Part shown: piece after piece, positions 25,903-32,833 of the stretch
Layout of the letters: the number at the start of each line of letters is the position of its first letter
How positions within the stretch are numbered: the first letter of the stretch is position 1
NCBI GenBank assembly: GCA_029202985.1
Contig: CP119316.1
Location: forward strand, 1,922,001-1,986,000
From: Candidatus Andeanibacterium colombiense
GTDB lineage: Bacteria > Pseudomonadota > Alphaproteobacteria > Sphingomonadales > Sphingomonadaceae
Direction of reading: 5' to 3'
Length of the DNA: 64,000 nt
Translations under genes and position numbers: made by a program
The notes under the pieces: generated by a model
The model's input: the letters and a program-made list of their open reading frames with translations, nothing else
Database searches by the model: none
What the model was told of the DNA's origin: nothing

Positions 25903-26444
25903 GGATGGGATATAGGGCGCGCGTGCAGCAAGCGGAAGGCTTGATCCTGCCGGTGCGCGGGAGGATCCGAGGGTGACACAGGACAGGGGTCGAAACCTTG
26001 TGACCTTCCAGAGGTCGCGCCCGCCAGGCGATCTGTCCGGGTAAGGTGGGCATAATGGCCAAGAAGCGCGGAAGTGTCCGCCTTTCGCACTGTCCCGACA
26101 TGCTTTCCGGCATAGATGACGGGCTTGCGCAACTCCTCGAAAGCCCGGCGCGCCCGTTCGCCGTGTGTGACCTTCCGCCCGCCTTCGTTTCCGCGCCCCA
26201 GCGCGGCATCCCACGCGGCGGCAAAGCTCTCCGCCCCCCGTCTGGCGCGCAGGCGATAGGCGGTCTCGCGCGCCATTCCGACCCGGCGCGCGGCCTCGCG
26301 CACCGAGCGGGTGAGCGCGAGCTGGGCGAGGAATGCGGCCTGCCGCTTCGGCGTCCAGCCATCGGCGCGGTTGCGCAGCGGCACGGGGACGAAGGCGGGA
26401 ACGCGGGGGTGATGCGCGCGGCGGCGCCGAGGATAGGTCTTCAT
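25899..26444 (-). CDS. Putative helix-turn-helix protein upstream of tldD
   Basis: 181 residues from the ATG at 26444. Very basic N-terminus (MKTYPRRRRAHHPR). Residues about 32-60 look like a helix-turn-helix: RQAAFLAQLALTRSVREAAR, then RVGMARETAYRLRARRGAES. After that it becomes low-complexity, and the last about 40 residues, which overlap the tldD promoter region, are probably poorly conserved. I recognise the N-terminal half as a sphingomonad HTH-type family without known targets. Confidence 0.65.
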   Translation of the reverse strand: MKTYPRRRRAHHPRVPAFVPVPLRNRADGWTPKRQAAFLAQLALTRSVREAARRVGMARETAYRLRARRGAESFAAAWDAALGRGNEGGRKVTHGERARRAFEELRKPVIYAGKHVGTVRKADTSALLGHYAHLTRTDRLAGATSGRSQGFDPCPVSPSDPPAHRQDQAFRLLHARPISHP

Positions 26445-26508
26445 CCGCCAGTCTAGGACAGATTTCAGCGATGTAGGAAAGTTGTTTTCTGCCCAGGAAC
26501 CAGCTGGT

Positions 26509-26578
26509 GCTCCCGCGAAAGCAGGAGCCTGGGCGCCAAGCTCTTCGATTGGGTCCTGGGTTCCTGCTTTCGCGGGAA
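26509..26578. repeat. Paired short palindromes (dispersed repeat family A)
   Basis: Two hairpin units face each other: TCCCGC-GAAA-GCAGGA at 26511-26526 and TTCCTGC-TTTC-GCGGGAA at 26561-26578. The two units with flanking CCTGGG are themselves inverted, so 26511-26577 can form one long stem. The same hairpin core occurs at 35703 and 48466. Likely a mobile or selfish intergenic palindrome that may also act as a transcription terminator. Confidence 0.75.
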
Positions 26579-26592
26579 CGCCGCTCAGCCGT

Positions 26593-26835
26593 TCAGTCGG
26601 TCGCGGTCGAGGCGCCCGACGAGATGTCGTGCAATTGCGACTGATCCTTGCCCTCGGCCGGGCCGCCCTTGAGGATGAAGCGGCGGTCGCAATAGCCGCA
26701 GTCGACATAGCCGTGCTCGTCGATCTGGAGCCAGATGCGCGGATGGCCCAGTGCGGCCGGAATGCCGTCCTGCGCGCCGTCGCAGCTGACGCGGGTGTGG
26801 GTGACGAGGGTGGTCTGCGGGGGAGGGATCGACAT
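26593..26835 (-). CDS. Zinc-finger protein (NDUFS6-like CHCC type)
   Basis: 80 residues. It has the short zinc-binding pattern of the CHCC family: RVSCDG with one Cys, GHPRIWLQID with the His, and VDCGYCDRRFIL with Cys-x2-Cys. The family includes the mitochondrial complex I accessory subunit NDUFS6; bacterial versions are stand-alone small proteins thought to help respiratory complex or Fe-S assembly. The last 15 residues are a Ser/Thr-rich tail. Confidence 0.88.
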   Translation of the reverse strand: MSIPPPQTTLVTHTRVSCDGAQDGIPAALGHPRIWLQIDEHGYVDCGYCDRRFILKGGPAEGKDQSQLHDISSGASTATD

Positions 26836-26874
26836 GCGCGGTCCCTATCAAAGCGTTCGGCGGTTTTCCAGCGG

Positions 26875-27978
26875 TCAATCGCCGGTTTCGGCCGCTTCGG
26901 TGTCCGGCGGGTTGAGCGGCCCCGGCTGGGTGCCGATCCATTCGCGCCACAGCAGCAGCAGCGCGGCCATCAATGCCGGGCCGAGCACGATCCCGACCAG
27001 GCCCCAGGCCTCGATCCCGCCGATGATCCCGAGCAGCACCAGTAGGAACGGCAGCCGCGTGGTCCCGCCGATCAGCACGGGGCGGATGAAATGGTCGGCG
27101 ACGAACACCACCACCGAGCCGAACACCGCGATGCCGACCGCCTCGCCGATCGCGCCCTGCAGCACCAGCAGCCCGGCCGCGATCGCATAGGCGATCACCG
27201 CGCCAAGCGGGATCGCCGAAAGCAGCCCGGTCAGCAGGCCCAGCACCGCCGGATGCGGCACCCCGGCGATGTAATAGGCGGCGCCCATCAGCACGCCTTC
27301 GCCCAGACCCACCACCACCAGCCCGTTGACCGTGCCGCGGATCGCGCGAACGATCTGTTCGCCGACCGTTTCGCCCGCTGGCCCGAAGGCGCGCGCGCTG
27401 CCGCGGCGCAGCCCCTGCGCGATGTCTTCCCCGCCGCGCAGCAGGAAGAACAGGATCAGCAGCATGAACACCACCAGCAGCACCCGGTGCAGCACCGCGC
27501 CGAGGAAGCGCCCGCCGAGATCGAAGGTCGATCCCTGCTGCGCGAAGATCGGCAGATGGCTGAGCGCGCCGGGGCGGGCCAGATTGGCCTGCCACCAGCC
27601 GGTCAGCTGCTCGGAGAACGGCAGGTTCTGCAGCATCGCCGGCGCGGGCACGCCCTGCAATGCCGCCTGGTGCTCCCACGCGATCAGCGCGGCGCTGTCC
27701 TGCGCCAGCGCGGTCGCGATCATGGTCAGCGGCGCGACGAACAGCAGCAGCGTCAGGAACACCGCGAGGCCCGGCAGCAGGATGCCGCGATGCTGCGGCC
27801 AGCGTTCGCCGAGCTTCGCGTAATAGGGCCACAGCGAGACCGCGAACACGATCGCCCAGCCGAACGCCGGGAAGAACGGCAGCAGCGTCCACAGCCCCGC
27901 GCAGGCAAGCAGGATCACCGCCGCCAATGCGGCCCGGCGTTGTTCGGACGAAAGCTGCTGGATGGTCTTGCGGGGCAT
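26875..27978 (-). CDS. AI-2E family (PerM/TqsA-like) membrane transporter
   Basis: 367 residues from the ATG at 27978. Several membrane segments are evident: paired helices near residues 15-50, one near 65-85, one after a long soluble loop (VLLVVFMLLILFFLL), and a block of four in the C-terminal third with GLLSAIPLGAVIAYAIAAGL and LLGIIGGIEAWGLVGIVLGP, the family signature. These proteins export small molecules or ions; substrates are generally uncertain. It reads away from the ABC ATPase gene. Confidence 0.9.
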   Translation of the reverse strand: MPRKTIQQLSSEQRRAALAAVILLACAGLWTLLPFFPAFGWAIVFAVSLWPYYAKLGERWPQHRGILLPGLAVFLTLLLFVAPLTMIATALAQDSAALIAWEHQAALQGVPAPAMLQNLPFSEQLTGWWQANLARPGALSHLPIFAQQGSTFDLGGRFLGAVLHRVLLVVFMLLILFFLLRGGEDIAQGLRRGSARAFGPAGETVGEQIVRAIRGTVNGLVVVGLGEGVLMGAAYYIAGVPHPAVLGLLTGLLSAIPLGAVIAYAIAAGLLVLQGAIGEAVGIAVFGSVVVFVADHFIRPVLIGGTTRLPFLLVLLGIIGGIEAWGLVGIVLGPALMAALLLLWREWIGTQPGPLNPPDTEAAETGD

Positions 27979-28058
27979 GAGCGCGGACTTACCGCCGCCA
28001 AGCCCTGGCAGCAATGCTTGCTCTTTACCGGAGCGCGATCCTGTCCCAAGGGGCTGTG

Positions 28059-29012
28059 ATGAGCGAGCAACCACCAGCCATCGCGATCCGCGACCTCGTC
28101 AAGCGCTATGCCCCGAACGGGGGCAAGGGTCAGCGGGGTGAAGGCAAGCTCGCGCTCGGCGGGGTCAGCTTCGACGTGCCGCAGGGCAAGATCTTCGGCC
28201 TGCTCGGCCCCAATGGCGCGGGCAAATCGACCCTGATCAACATCATGGCCGGGATGGTGATGAAGACCTCCGGCTCGGTCTCGATCTGGGGCCACGATAT
28301 CGACCGCGACACGCGCAATTCCAAGGCCTCGATCGGGATCGTGCCGCAGGAAGTGGTGTTCGATCCGTTCTTCACCCCGTTCGAGGTGCTCGAACAGATC
28401 GCCGGACTGTGGGGCGTGCCCAAGGCGCTGCGGCGTTCGGAGGAATTGCTGCGCGCGGTCCATCTGCTCGACAAGCGCGACGCCTATTCGCGCTCGCTCT
28501 CGGGGGGCATGAAGCGCCGCCTGCTGATCGCGAAGGCGATGGTCCATTCGCCGCCGATCCTGGTGCTCGACGAGCCGACCGCCGGGGTCGACGTCGAATT
28601 GCGGCGGCAATTGTGGGAACTGGTGAGCGAGCTCAACGCCAAGGGCGTGACGGTGGTGCTGACCACCCACTATCTGGAAGAGGCCGAACAGCTCTGCGAC
28701 CGGATCGCGATCATCAACCACGGCCAGCTGATCACCGACAAGCCGACCCGCGAACTGGTCGGCATGATGGGCGAGAAGCGGGTCGAGATCACCGTCGACC
28801 GCGACGTCGCCGCCCCGCCGCAGAACCCGGCCTTCCTCAAAGCCGAGAAGACCGGCGAACGCTCGATCTGCATCTCCTACGACAAGGGCAAGGTCACCGC
28901 CGGGCAGGTGCTCGCGCTGGTGCAGCAGCAGGGCTTCGTGATCGAGGACGTGACCACCCGCGAGGCCGATCTGGAGGATGTGTTCGTTCAGCTGACCAGC
29001 GCCGGAGCATGA
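28059..29012 (+). CDS. ABC transporter ATP-binding protein
   Basis: 317 residues from the ATG at 28059. Walker A LLGPNGAGKSTLIN (about 50-63), Q-loop VPQEVV, signature YSRSLSGGMKRRLLIAK, Walker B ILVLDEPTAGVD and H-loop LTTHYLEEAEQL are all intact. The C-terminal about 75 residues are the extension typical of ABC-2/drug-exporter ATPases (DrrA/CcmA-like). An ABC-2 permease gene would normally follow, but a toxin-antitoxin pair does instead. Confidence 0.95.
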   Translation: MSEQPPAIAIRDLVKRYAPNGGKGQRGEGKLALGGVSFDVPQGKIFGLLGPNGAGKSTLINIMAGMVMKTSGSVSIWGHDIDRDTRNSKASIGIVPQEVVFDPFFTPFEVLEQIAGLWGVPKALRRSEELLRAVHLLDKRDAYSRSLSGGMKRRLLIAKAMVHSPPILVLDEPTAGVDVELRRQLWELVSELNAKGVTVVLTTHYLEEAEQLCDRIAIINHGQLITDKPTRELVGMMGEKRVEITVDRDVAAPPQNPAFLKAEKTGERSICISYDKGKVTAGQVLALVQQQGFVIEDVTTREADLEDVFVQLTSAGA

Positions 29013-29056
29013 TTGTCAGATTTGCATTTTCTGTATAATTATAAAAACTGTATGAT
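29013..29056 (+). promoter_or_regulatory. Promoter and direct-repeat operator of the AbrB/PIN pair
   Basis: An AT-rich patch directly after the ABC gene carries TTGTCA (29013-29018) and a perfect TATAAT (29034-29039), with a short 15-bp spacer. The nonamer CTGTATAAT recurs as CTGTATGAT 17 bp later (29048-29056). AbrB-type antitoxins bind such repeats, so this is probably the autoregulated promoter. Confidence 0.5.
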
Positions 29057-29072
29057 GTGAGAGGCCGGACAG

Positions 29073-29321
29073 ATGAACGTTCAGCGCGGGAAATTGGTCA
29101 GCGGCGGCAGGCTGCAGGTCCCGGCGGATATCCGCCGCGCGCTCGGCCTGAGCGATGGCGATTCGGTCACGATGCAGGTGATCGACGGCGAGCTGCACAT
29201 CAAGCCCTATCGCGATGTGATTGCGGGGGTTCGCGAGCGCCTACGCCCGTTCATTTCCGAAGGCGCTTCACTGGCCGATGAGTTGATCGCGGAGCGTCGT
29301 GCGGCATCTGAGATCGAATAG
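29073..29321 (+). CDS. AbrB/SpoVT-type antitoxin (VapB-like)
   Basis: 82 residues. The swapped-hairpin AbrB DNA-binding domain is at the start: KLVSGGRLQVPADIRRALGL then SDGDSVTMQVIDGELHIKPY. A helical tail ending in DELIAERRAASEIE would wrap the toxin. The PIN toxin gene starts 1 bp after the stop, the standard antitoxin-first order. It should repress its own promoter just upstream. Confidence 0.92.
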   Translation: MNVQRGKLVSGGRLQVPADIRRALGLSDGDSVTMQVIDGELHIKPYRDVIAGVRERLRPFISEGASLADELIAERRAASEIE

Positions 29322-29322
29322 G

Positions 29323-29712
29323 ATGGAAGAGTTCGTGCTCGATGCGTCGGCATTGCTGGCAACGCTTCAGGACGAGCCCGGTGCCGCGGCGATTGATGCA
29401 CGGCTCAATCGCGCCTGCATCAGCACCGTGAACCTGGCGGAAGTCGTGACGAAATTGACCGAGCGCGGAACCCCTTCACACATCGTCAGCGAGATTATCG
29501 AAGAGCTCGAACTCGACATCCGCGATTTCGAGCGCGAACACGCGGAGCGCGCGGGCTTGCTCCGTCCGGCAACACGCGCCCTTGGGCTATCACTCGGTGA
29601 CCGGGCGTGCTTGGCCCTGGCGGAAGCCCTTGGGAGAACCGCAATCACCACTGACCGCATCTGGTCGAAGCTCGACCTCGGCATTGCAATCGAAGTGATC
29701 CGCCAGGCATGA
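29323..29712 (+). CDS. PIN-domain RNase toxin (VapC-like)
   Basis: 129 residues from the ATG at 29323. PIN-domain acidic residues are in place: FVLDASALLATLQDE (first Asp), STVNLAEVVTKL (Glu), LSLGDRACLALAEAL (Asp) and AITTDRIWSKL (Asp). VapC toxins cut tRNA or rRNA when the antitoxin is lost. Its stop overlaps the nadB start (ATGA at 29709), so this pair is transcriptionally and translationally tied to NAD biosynthesis. Confidence 0.93.
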   Translation: MEEFVLDASALLATLQDEPGAAAIDARLNRACISTVNLAEVVTKLTERGTPSHIVSEIIEELELDIRDFEREHAERAGLLRPATRALGLSLGDRACLALAEALGRTAITTDRIWSKLDLGIAIEVIRQA

Positions 29713-31295
29713 CCGCAACAGCATACGACATCCTGATCATCGGCTCGGGCGCGGCGGGGCTCACCGCGGCGCTGACCCTGGCCGAGAGCAAGAAAGTGCT
29801 CGTCCTCGCGAAGGGCGCGCTCAACAGCGGCTCGACCGCCTGGGCGCAGGGCGGGATCGCCGCGGTGCTGGAGCCGGGCGACACCTTCGAAAGCCATATC
29901 GAGGACACGATGATCGCCGGCGCCGGGCTCAACCGGCGCGAGACGGTCGAATATGTGATCGAAGGCGCGCCGCGCGCGATCGAACGGCTGATCGAGCTCG
30001 GCGTACCGTTCAACGAAGAGGGCAATGCGCTCCACCTGACCCGCGAGGGCGGCCATTCGCACCGGCGGATCGTCCATGTGAACGACGCGACCGGCTGGGC
30101 GGTGCAGATGGCGCTGCTCAAGGCCGCGGAAGCGCATCCGAACATCACCCTGATGGCGAACCGCAGCTGCATCGATCTGATCACCGGCAAGCATGAGGAA
30201 CGCTATTCGGGTTCCGGCCGGGTGTGGGGCGTCTATGCGCTCGACAGCGAAACCGGCCATGTCGAGGCCTATACCGCCCATGCGACGATCATGGCCTCGG
30301 GCGGGGCGGGCCGCGTGTACCAGTTCTCGACCGCGCCCAAGGGCGCGACGGGCGACGGGATCGCGATGGCCTGGCGCGCCGGCTGCCGCGTCTCCAACAT
30401 GGAGATGATGCAGTTCCACCCGACCTGCCTCTACCATCTCGAGACCAAGAACTTCCTGATCACCGAGGCGGTGCGCGGCGAAGGCGGGCGGCTGATCAAC
30501 CCGCGCACCGGCAAGCGCTTCATGGAATTCTACGATCCGGCGCGGCTCGAACTCGCGCCGCGCGATGTCGTGGCCCGCGCGATCGATGCCGAGATCAAGC
30601 GCTTCGGGCTCGACTATGTCCATCTCGACATCAGCCACATGGGGCCCGGGTTCGTGAAGGAGCACTTCCCGAACATCTACGAGAAATTGCTCGGCCTCGG
30701 GATCGACATGACCACGGATCCGATCCCGGTGGTGCCCGCGCAGCATTACACCTGCGGCGGGATCCTGGTCGATCGGGCCGGCCACACCGACCTGCCCGGG
30801 CTCTATGCCGCGGGCGAATGCTCGGAGAGCGGGCTGCACGGGGCGAACCGCCTCGCGTCCAATTCGCTGCTCGAATGCTTCGTGTTCGGCGAGGCCGCGG
30901 CGCGCGACATCCTCGAACGGTGGAGCGAATTCCAGGCCCCGCCGCCGATCTGCCCGTGGGACGAAAGCCGGGTAACCGATTCCGACGAGGAAGTGGTGAT
31001 CAAGCAGAACTGGACCGAGATCCGCCGCTTCATGTGGAACTACGTCGGGATCGTCCGCACCACCAAGCGCCTCGAACGCGCGCAGCACCGGATCAACCTG
31101 CTGACCGGCGAGATCGACGATTATTACGGCCACTTCCGCGTGACCACCGACCTGATCGAATTGCGCAACCTGCTCCAATGCGCCGACCTGATCGTGAAGA
31201 GCGCGCTCAAGCGCCACGAAAGCCGCGGGCTGCATTATACGCTCGACCATCCGGAGACGCTGCCGGAGGCGAAGGATACGGTGCTGGTGCCGTAG
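29709..31295 (+). CDS. nadB: L-aspartate oxidase
   Basis: 528 residues, full length. FAD-binding DILIIGSGAAGLTAALTLAE at the start, STAWAQGGIAAVL, EMMQFHPTCLY, LITEAVRGEGGRL and GLHGANRLASNSLLECFVFG are the family blocks, with an arginine-rich active-site region. It oxidises aspartate to iminoaspartate, the first step of de novo NAD synthesis in the cytoplasm. nadA and nadC are not next to it. The start overlaps the stop of the PIN toxin gene, so expression may depend on the toxin-antitoxin promoter. Confidence 0.96.
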   Translation: MTATAYDILIIGSGAAGLTAALTLAESKKVLVLAKGALNSGSTAWAQGGIAAVLEPGDTFESHIEDTMIAGAGLNRRETVEYVIEGAPRAIERLIELGVPFNEEGNALHLTREGGHSHRRIVHVNDATGWAVQMALLKAAEAHPNITLMANRSCIDLITGKHEERYSGSGRVWGVYALDSETGHVEAYTAHATIMASGGAGRVYQFSTAPKGATGDGIAMAWRAGCRVSNMEMMQFHPTCLYHLETKNFLITEAVRGEGGRLINPRTGKRFMEFYDPARLELAPRDVVARAIDAEIKRFGLDYVHLDISHMGPGFVKEHFPNIYEKLLGLGIDMTTDPIPVVPAQHYTCGGILVDRAGHTDLPGLYAAGECSESGLHGANRLASNSLLECFVFGEAAARDILERWSEFQAPPPICPWDESRVTDSDEEVVIKQNWTEIRRFMWNYVGIVRTTKRLERAQHRINLLTGEIDDYYGHFRVTTDLIELRNLLQCADLIVKSALKRHESRGLHYTLDHPETLPEAKDTVLVP

Positions 31296-31332
31296 CAGGG
31301 GAGCAAGCCGCTTGATCGACCGTTATCCCGGC

Positions 31333-31911
31333 ATGACCCGCTATCCCGCCCTGCTCGCCTGCGCGCTGCTCGCCGCCTGTTCGTCCGGCAAGAAGGACGA
31401 GGCGCCGCCCACGCCTTCGCCAAGCGCCTCGCCCGCTCCCGCGCCGAGCCCGAGCCGGATCTTCACCTATACCAGCCTTGAGAATTGCCCGGTGCTCGAG
31501 TCGAACCCGGACGAGGCCGGCTATTATCTGTCCGAATGCAAAGGCGAGGGCGGCTACCGGCTGCAGGTGGCCGAATCCGATCTGCGCCAGACGGTGACGG
31601 TGATCGCGCCGGGCGGGGCGAAGACCGCGCTCGATTTGTCGGCGGTCACCGGCGGCGGCTTCAGCACGCTGGGCAAGAAGGTCGAATGGCGGGGCGCGTT
31701 GAAGGACGGCGTGTTCGCGCCCGATGCATTGATCTTGCGCCACGCGGTGGTGACCGATCCGGAGGGCGAGCGGACGGTTTCCTACCTCGTCGCGATCACG
31801 CTGGTGCCCGCGCCCTGCCCGGTCGCGCGGATCGATCCGGGGCCGCAGCAGAACGAACAGGCGCGCGTGGCGGCCGATGCGGCCGGGGCGTGCCTGAAGG
31901 GTTCGGCCTGA
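31333..31911 (+). CDS. Lipoprotein of unknown function
   Basis: 192 residues from the ATG at 31333 (an upstream ATG at 31312 is possible). Signal peptide with lipobox LLACALLAACSS, then a Pro/Ser/Ala-rich linker, then a compact domain with three more cysteines (NCPVLES, SECKGEGG, PCPVARID). It probably sits in the periplasm anchored to a membrane. No family recognised. It follows nadB by 37 bp. Confidence 0.75.
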   Translation: MTRYPALLACALLAACSSGKKDEAPPTPSPSASPAPAPSPSRIFTYTSLENCPVLESNPDEAGYYLSECKGEGGYRLQVAESDLRQTVTVIAPGGAKTALDLSAVTGGGFSTLGKKVEWRGALKDGVFAPDALILRHAVVTDPEGERTVSYLVAITLVPAPCPVARIDPGPQQNEQARVAADAAGACLKGSA

Positions 31912-31923
31912 TTCATTTGTGAA

Positions 31924-32060
31924 TCACGCAAAGGCGCAAAGGGCGTTGGGGCCTTGCGCTCCCTCTTCGTGTCTTCGTGTGAAGCCATTTTTCTTCACGC
32001 GAAGACACGAAGATGCCGTGCTTCGAGCAACATTGCTTTGCGGCTTCGCGCCTTTGCGTG
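31924..32060. repeat. Nested inverted repeat (dispersed repeat family B)
   Basis: An outer pair of arms (around CACGCAAAGGCGC at 31924-31937 and GCGCCTTTGCGTG at 32048-32060) encloses an inner pair (31965-31984 and 31994-32013, 19 of 20 bases complementary, core CTTCGTGTCTTCG). The inner unit and its flank CGAAGATGCCGTG recur at 40339-40394. It lies between two 3' ends and may act as a bidirectional terminator. Confidence 0.8.
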
Positions 32061-32101
32061 AGGAAATCTGTTTCCGCTCGCGCGGAAGGAAGCCTGCCGC
32101 C

Positions 32102-32344
32102 TCAGTGCAAATGGCGCACAAGGAAGATCAGCGCCATGGCTCCCAGAACCGAGGCGAGGCAGCCGGCACGGTTGATGCCGTCTTCCAGCCGGCCGCGGCT
32201 GGCGATGAAATTCGCCAGCAGCGAGCCGCCGATGCCGAGCAGGATCGTCGCGATGATGCCCATGTCCACCGGGCCCCAATAGATCCACCGCGCGAGCGCC
32301 CCGACGATCAGCCCCGAGACCACTGCACCGATCAGATTCCGCAT
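32102..32344 (-). CDS. GlsB/YeaQ/YmgE-family small membrane protein
   Basis: 80 residues from the ATG at 32344. Three short glycine-rich membrane helices: LIGAVVSGLIVGALARWI, GIIATILLGIGGSLLANFI and a C-terminal LASVLGAMALIFLVRHL, the pattern of the transglycosylase-associated YeaQ/YmgE proteins, which respond to stress in other bacteria. It is a single gene. Confidence 0.88.
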   Translation of the reverse strand: MRNLIGAVVSGLIVGALARWIYWGPVDMGIIATILLGIGGSLLANFIASRGRLEDGINRAGCLASVLGAMALIFLVRHLH

Positions 32345-32833
32345 CAAAATTGCTCCCCGCTTTCCGAATGATTCAAGCGCGCCCTTAACACAGCCGCGCG
32401 GCGAAAATTTTTCAGCGATTCATTTTTGACTCTTGCGCGGCCCGCCAGCCGAGCTTTGACCGCGCGTCGCGGTGTATTGCATGGATAGGGCACCGAGTCA
32501 TCAGCACGTCATATCCGGTGAAACCGCATTTATTCCCTTGCGCGCGAATCACTCTGCCAGCACTATGGGCCAGCACTATGGATAGTGGCCGGAACACCGG
32601 GGGCACCTACAAGACCTAGATTCCGCCGCAGAACAGACGAGTCGCTGCCGCAGCCGGAATTTCGGATTTGGAAAGGGCTTCGGCACTCTGCTGTGGGCAA
32701 GGGGGGGAAAAGTTTTTCCCTTTCCGCCCGCCCGAATTGGTAGGCTGAATGCTTCGCTGCCGATTCGAACGAAGGTGGAACATGCCGGGTTGAAACCGGC
32801 GTTCCCAGGCAACAGATTCGCAAGGGGCAGACA
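32345..32833. other. Long upstream region of nrdA
   Basis: About 490 bases without a gene, leading into nrdA. It contains a tandem 13-bp duplication (32556-32568 and 32569-32581) and an NrdR-like palindrome (32573-32588). No riboswitch fold was recognised by eye. Promoter elements could not be fixed with confidence. Confidence 0.5.
32573..32588. promoter_or_regulatory. NrdR-like box upstream of nrdA
   Basis: The 16-mer contains CACTAT-GG-ATAGTG, a perfect 6-bp inverted repeat, and matches the known NrdR consensus acaCwAtATaTwGtgt at 12 of 16 positions. A half copy lies directly upstream because of a 13-bp tandem duplication. NrdR represses ribonucleotide reductase genes, which fits the gene that follows about 245 bp downstream. 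Confidence 0.55.

Noticed and set aside
32755..32790. GTTCGAATC-like string resembling a tRNA T-loop upstream of nrdA
   Set aside because: No acceptor, D or anticodon stems can be built around it.
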